A stretch of 64,000 nucleotides of DNA from the NCBI GenBank assembly GCA_905250075.1, contig CAJNOP010000012.1, positions 2,700,529 to 2,764,528 on the forward strand, given 5' to 3'. A model generated the notes under the pieces. That model was not told where the DNA came from. It saw only the letters and a program-made list of their open reading frames with translations, and did no database searches. Source of the DNA: Rotaria sp. Silwood1. Its lineage: Eukaryota > Rotifera > Eurotatoria > Philodinida > Philodinidae. Shown one piece after another: positions 61,101 through 64,000 of this stretch. Numbering within the stretch: the first letter of the stretch is position 1; every line of letters begins with the position of its first letter. The position numbers and the translations under genes are program-made.

Positions 61101-61408
61101 AATTAATTGCAATCTCATAAGCAATGTATCAAGATAAGCTTCAATACGATCCATTGCTTCTATTTTATAATCTTCTCGTACAAGATGTTCAACAGCTAGA
61201 ATGATAAAAGAAAATGAAATTTTAATTTACAATTTAATAAATTATTACCGATTCGTGCTCGTGGAACTTTATTATTTCGTACATAATCTGCTACTGTATA
61301 ACGTTCTTTTGCAACTTGTTCAGTTTTTTTCTTTTCACGTACATCAAGACGAGCTTTAGCAACTTGAAGAATAGTTTTTAAATCTGCTGTCCATTTATTA
61401 TTTGGCAT
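58173..61408 (-). CDS. IST1: IST1 homologue, ESCRT-III-associated factor
   Basis: Seven exons join exactly to 362 residues (human 364-366): 61249-61408, 61090-61195, 60752-60883, 60361-60700, 60234-60263, 59103-59147, 58173-58448. The N-terminal IST1 helical domain is clear: LKTILQVAKARLDVREKKK, ADYVRNNKVPRARI, VEHLVREDYKIEAMDRIEAY, ILWAAPYLTQDIPEI, and PKLLIEKYLVEICRSQNVPFEPD. A Pro-rich linker follows, then the C-terminal MIT-interacting motif FDDLARRFEELKKRK. IST1 binds CHMP1 and VPS4 and acts in cytokinesis and endosomal tubule scission. One exon is only 30 bases. It starts 84 bases after the Kv channel stop on the same strand. Confidence 0.96.
58490..58806. mobile_element. MITE-like foldback in an IST1 intron
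   Basis: The left end GGATTAGATGATCTATTCAG then AATTGAGAAAC is mirrored by GTTTCTCAATTCTGAATAGG then TTATCTAATCTG at 58770-58803. Further in, GTGCGTCGAATAGTATT pairs with the inverse ATATAACATTCGACGCAT, and TTTAATAAGACTAGAG with its inverse. Arms about 115 bases, spacer about 90. I see no clear target duplication. Confidence 0.78.
59148..60233. other. Long IST1 intron
   Basis: A 1.1-kb intron. Part of it (about 59510-59700) is noticeably less AT-rich than its surroundings and may be an inserted sequence; I recognise no element or gene in it. Confidence 0.4.
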
Positions 61409-61492
61409 TTTTTTAAATTAGCAAAAAAAAACAAAACAAAATTTTTAATCTAAAATAAATAATGAAAACAAAAAAGAGTAAATCAATTAATA
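61409..61492 (-). promoter_or_regulatory. 84-base spacer with splice-acceptor-like site between Kv channel and IST1
   Basis: Read on the minus strand, a T-rich tract ends in TTTATTTTAG (acceptor AG at 61450-61451), then 41 bases lead to the IST1 ATG. The spacing and the tight gap resemble an operon-internal trans-splice site. A separate IST1 promoter in so short a space is the less likely alternative. Confidence 0.5.
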
Positions 61493-62560
61493 TCAATAGT
61501 ATTTAATCCATAAATTTTTTTTCAATGAATTTTGATAAAGAATCTGAAATCTTTCAAATATAATCGGTATTGGCATTGCTAATATAATTAAACCAAATAT
61601 ACAAGCAAAAATCGATAAAATTCTTCCTTGATATGTATGTGGAATATATTGACCAAAACCAATTGTTGTTAATGTTTCAATAGCCCAACCAAGACCTATA
61701 CTTGGATCAATAATATTTGAAGATGGATCAATTCTTTCTATAAGATAAATAATTATTCCAAATGGTATAATAAATAAACAACAAAGAGTTAATGTTATTG
61801 ATAAATTATTTAATGATAAAAATAATGTTTTTCTTATTAAATCTAAATTTGAAATATAACGAGTAAATCTTAGAATTCGAAATGATTTTAAACAAATTAA
61901 AAATGGATATAATAAATTTACATAAGAAAACCATTGAGATAAAATATTTATTAATAAACATAATATAACAGGTACAATTGAAATAATATCAATAAATAAT
62001 TGAAAATTTTGATTTAATTCATTGTAATCTGAATAATAAAAAAATCTTATATATAATTCTATCATAAACCATATTGTACAACACATATCAATCCAAATAA
62101 AAATTGAATTTGATAAAATAAAATTATATATTATTTGTTCATTTGAAATAAATTCATTATAAATAAAATCTAATCTTGATAAATCATTAAAAAATAATAT
62201 TATACAAGATAAAATACTTATTAGAAAACAAAGTAAATTAAAATATTTTATTTTTATTGTTTGATTTATATTTATTTTATTATAACGTAAGATTAAATTT
62301 TCATCTTCATCATAATTAATAGGTATAGAAAAAAAACGACATTCTTCAATAAATATATCTTGTGGAATGTTAATAGGTCGTTGAATAAATCCTTGGATAT
62401 AATAAAATAATATATACGAGAATAATGATGGATGCCGATGAAAGAAAAGCATATCATCATTTAAACGATATTGTTCTCGTTTATCCGGATTACCAAGAAG
62501 AGTTTCTGGATAAGCATTAAGAATTCCTATCAATGCCAAAGGAATTCTTCTCCAACAGAA
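61493..62560 (-). CDS. Voltage-gated potassium channel (Kv/Shaker-type), first exon missing
   Basis: About 350 residues in one exon. The N terminus is the second half of a T1 tetramerisation domain (NAYPETLLGNPDKREQY, FFHRHPSLFSYILFYY, IFIEECRFFSI). Six membrane segments follow: S1 near residue 95, S2 with ELYIRF, S3 with FIDIISIVP, S4 with a K-xx-R-xx-R-xx-R series (KSFRILRFTR), S5, and S6 with a PIPI kink. The selectivity filter is TTIGFG rather than the TVGYG usual in Kv. An in-frame TGA at 62561-62563 closes the frame upstream and there is no ATG at the start, so the first half of T1 must lie on an exon I cannot find, perhaps in the gap at 62940. Should conduct K+ as a tetramer. Confidence 0.92.
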   Translation of the reverse strand, partial: FCWRRIPLALIGILNAYPETLLGNPDKREQYRLNDDMLFFHRHPSLFSYILFYYIQGFIQRPINIPQDIFIEECRFFSIPINYDEDENLILRYNKININQTIKIKYFNLLCFLISILSCIILFFNDLSRLDFIYNEFISNEQIIYNFILSNSIFIWIDMCCTIWFMIELYIRFFYYSDYNELNQNFQLFIDIISIVPVILCLLINILSQWFSYVNLLYPFLICLKSFRILRFTRYISNLDLIRKTLFLSLNNLSITLTLCCLFIIPFGIIIYLIERIDPSSNIIDPSIGLGWAIETLTTIGFGQYIPHTYQGRILSIFACIFGLIILAMPIPIIFERFQILYQNSLKKNLWIKYY

Positions 62561-63340
62561 TCATTAAATTAACACAGTCACGAATTCAGAACATTATGGC
62601 ACTGAACATGATCTCCTCTTTCTTGTGAACAATATTTTAAATTTTTCTCTAGTGGCAGAGTCCTGCTCAGAAATTTTTGAGCTTCCTCTACAGATGAGAC
62701 GATTCAGTACTATAGGACAACAAAATACCTGTTTTTCAACTTCATATACGATTTGTATCTTCTCTACAAATGTTTTTCTGCCTTTGCAACTATTTTCTTC
62801 AGAAGATAACGATCAAAAAATGAAACAATGCGACTTCTGAGTAAATTTGCAAACACATTTTCTAACAATCATCGTTTCCATTTATTAAAAACATAAATCC
62901 ACCACACAACTAACCTGTATAGATTTCATAAATATGTCCNNNNNNNNNNTTTCAAAAGAAATCTTTCTTTTGTCTAGCTAAAGAATACAAAGACCTAAAG
63001 GAAAAAAACATTTTACAGAAAAAAAATTCAGGATGAATGTTTTCAAAAACTAATCAGAAGCATATTCATAGATGGATGGTTACCGTCCACAATATGCTAA
63101 ATATGATTGTCATACATTACTATTTTAGTATGACTATTTAAATGTGCGTATTTTCCTTGAAATGATATTTCATTTTCATAAAGTATTTTACCACTCTTCC
63201 TCGTTATCATGAATTTATTATAACGTAATTGCTTTTTCTACCTACATTAGCAATATGTCGTTTAACTCTCTAAATAATTCCAGATAGATTCTTTCAAATG
63301 CATTTTCTAAATATATTTATCTTGCTTTTCTTTTTCAAGG
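62561..63340. other. Region with assembly gap (62940-62949), 5' exons of both neighbours missing
   Basis: Ten N at 62940-62949, with no shared sequence on the two sides, so the gap is probably real and of unknown length. The first exons of the Kv channel (minus) and SNAP29 (plus) should lie here. The visible sequence contains nothing that I can match to either. Confidence 0.6.
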
Positions 63341-63912
63341 AATTAGTTGAACAACGAGAAAAGTTAGAAAATATTGAAAGACGTTGTGATGGTATTGATG
63401 CGAATCTTGTTAATGCCCAGCAAAATTTGAATAAACTAAATTCAATATTTGGTGGTATTAAAAATATATTTCATCCACCAAAAAGTTCATTTCCAAAATC
63501 CGCGTCCCAACCACAATTAAGTAATTCAGCCAAAAAGAAAACAGCCACAGTACAGCAAGCTGCAGCAACGGCTGTAACAACACGACCAACAAATCTTAAC
63601 CATGATACTGATACTTATTTTGGAAAGCCACGTAGTAATATGGATGATATGGAACGTGAAACTGAAGATGGACTTCGTAGGTTTTTTTTTTATCTATTCA
63701 TTTATATTTATAAATAAATCTTATATGTTAATTGATAAATTTTAGATGATATACATCAAGGTGTTAATCGTCTTAAATTACTTGCTTTAGAAATGAACGC
63801 AGAACTTGAAAGTCAAAAACCTTTAACAGAACGTCTTGGTACAAAAATCGATGTACTTAATGATAATGTGAACAAAAAGAATAAAGATATGAAATCAATT
63901 TTGTTACGTTAA
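63341..63912 (+). CDS. SNAP29: SNAP29-like SNARE protein, 3' part
   Basis: Two exons (63341-63676 and 63746-63912) encode about 168 residues. The first begins after a TTTTTCAAG acceptor within the first (Qb) SNARE motif: ELVEQREKLENIERRCDGIDANL, then LNKLNSIFGGIKNIF, the SNAP29 hallmark. A linker with FHPPKSSFPKS and an Ala/Thr-rich stretch follows. The second exon is the Qc SNARE motif (HDIHQGVNRLKLLALEMNAELESQ, LTERLGTKIDVLNDNVNKK) and ends at TAA. SNAP29 has no Cys-rich palmitoylation linker and acts in autophagosome-lysosome and other fusions with syntaxins. The N-terminal part, with the NPF motif and start of Qb, is not in the visible sequence. Confidence 0.9.
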
Positions 63913-64000
63913 TCCATATTCCATATGGTTTTTATTTATTTATTTATAATCTGCGAATCAAACTATTTAAATTTAAACATATTCTTTAAATATAACTTTT

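Noticed and set aside
1-64000. CRISPR arrays, bacterial operons, tRNA or rRNA genes
   Set aside because: No regularly spaced direct repeats with unique spacers, no prokaryotic signals, and no cloverleaf with a recognisable T-loop was noticed; spliceosomal introns show the DNA is eukaryotic.

Overview
This is eukaryotic, almost certainly animal, nuclear DNA. The genes are multi-exon with GT-AG introns, most of only 45-90 bases, in very AT-rich sequence. The products are animal proteins: ENOSF1, MAB21L, SIAH, BTB-kelch, CFAP57, TSNAXIP1, IST1, SNAP29 and a Kv channel. Tracts of (TGTGGG)n-type repeat, the telomere unit I remember for bdelloid rotifers, together with the compact genes and splice-acceptor-like sites a few bases before several start codons, make a bdelloid rotifer my best guess (about 0.65). 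This rests on memory and pattern, not on a search.

Layout. 1-1136: 3' part of an ENOSF1-like enolase-superfamily gene (+). 1137-7314: a repeat island with two foldback elements, a dead and truncated mariner fused to a head-to-head telomere-like tract, and a MITE with a 10-bp target duplication. 7315-9735 (-): a divergent Rel-homology-like gene. 9736-16697: about 7 kb with no gene seen, holding a large head-to-head telomere-like tract and a mirror array of a short motif. 16698-18579: MAB21L (+). 19370-20740: OGFOD2 (-). 22658-25147: SIAH (-), divergent from an SDR gene (25596-26387, +), which is followed 69 bases later by a BTB-kelch gene (26457-33755, +). 33949-34668: orphan Ser-rich gene (-). 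35251-43366: CFAP57, 19 exons (-). 47858-49315: N-terminal RASSF-type gene (+). 51321-52350: ankyrin gene, 5' end not found (+). 52364-57011: TSNAXIP1 (-). 58173-61408: IST1 (-). 61493-62560: Kv-type potassium channel lacking its first exon (-). 63341-63912: 3' part of SNAP29 (+).

Functional themes. CFAP57 and TSNAXIP1 are cilia/flagella-associated families. IST1 and SNAP29 act in membrane remodelling and fusion. A Rel-like protein and an ankyrin protein lie in the same window, but nothing in the sequence shows that they interact.

The most notable non-gene structure is a population of foldback (inverted-repeat) elements. Most introns longer than about 650 bases carry one, and two families occur at two sites each. 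I derived exon boundaries by hand from reading frame and GT-AG consensus; expect occasional errors of a base or a few bases.
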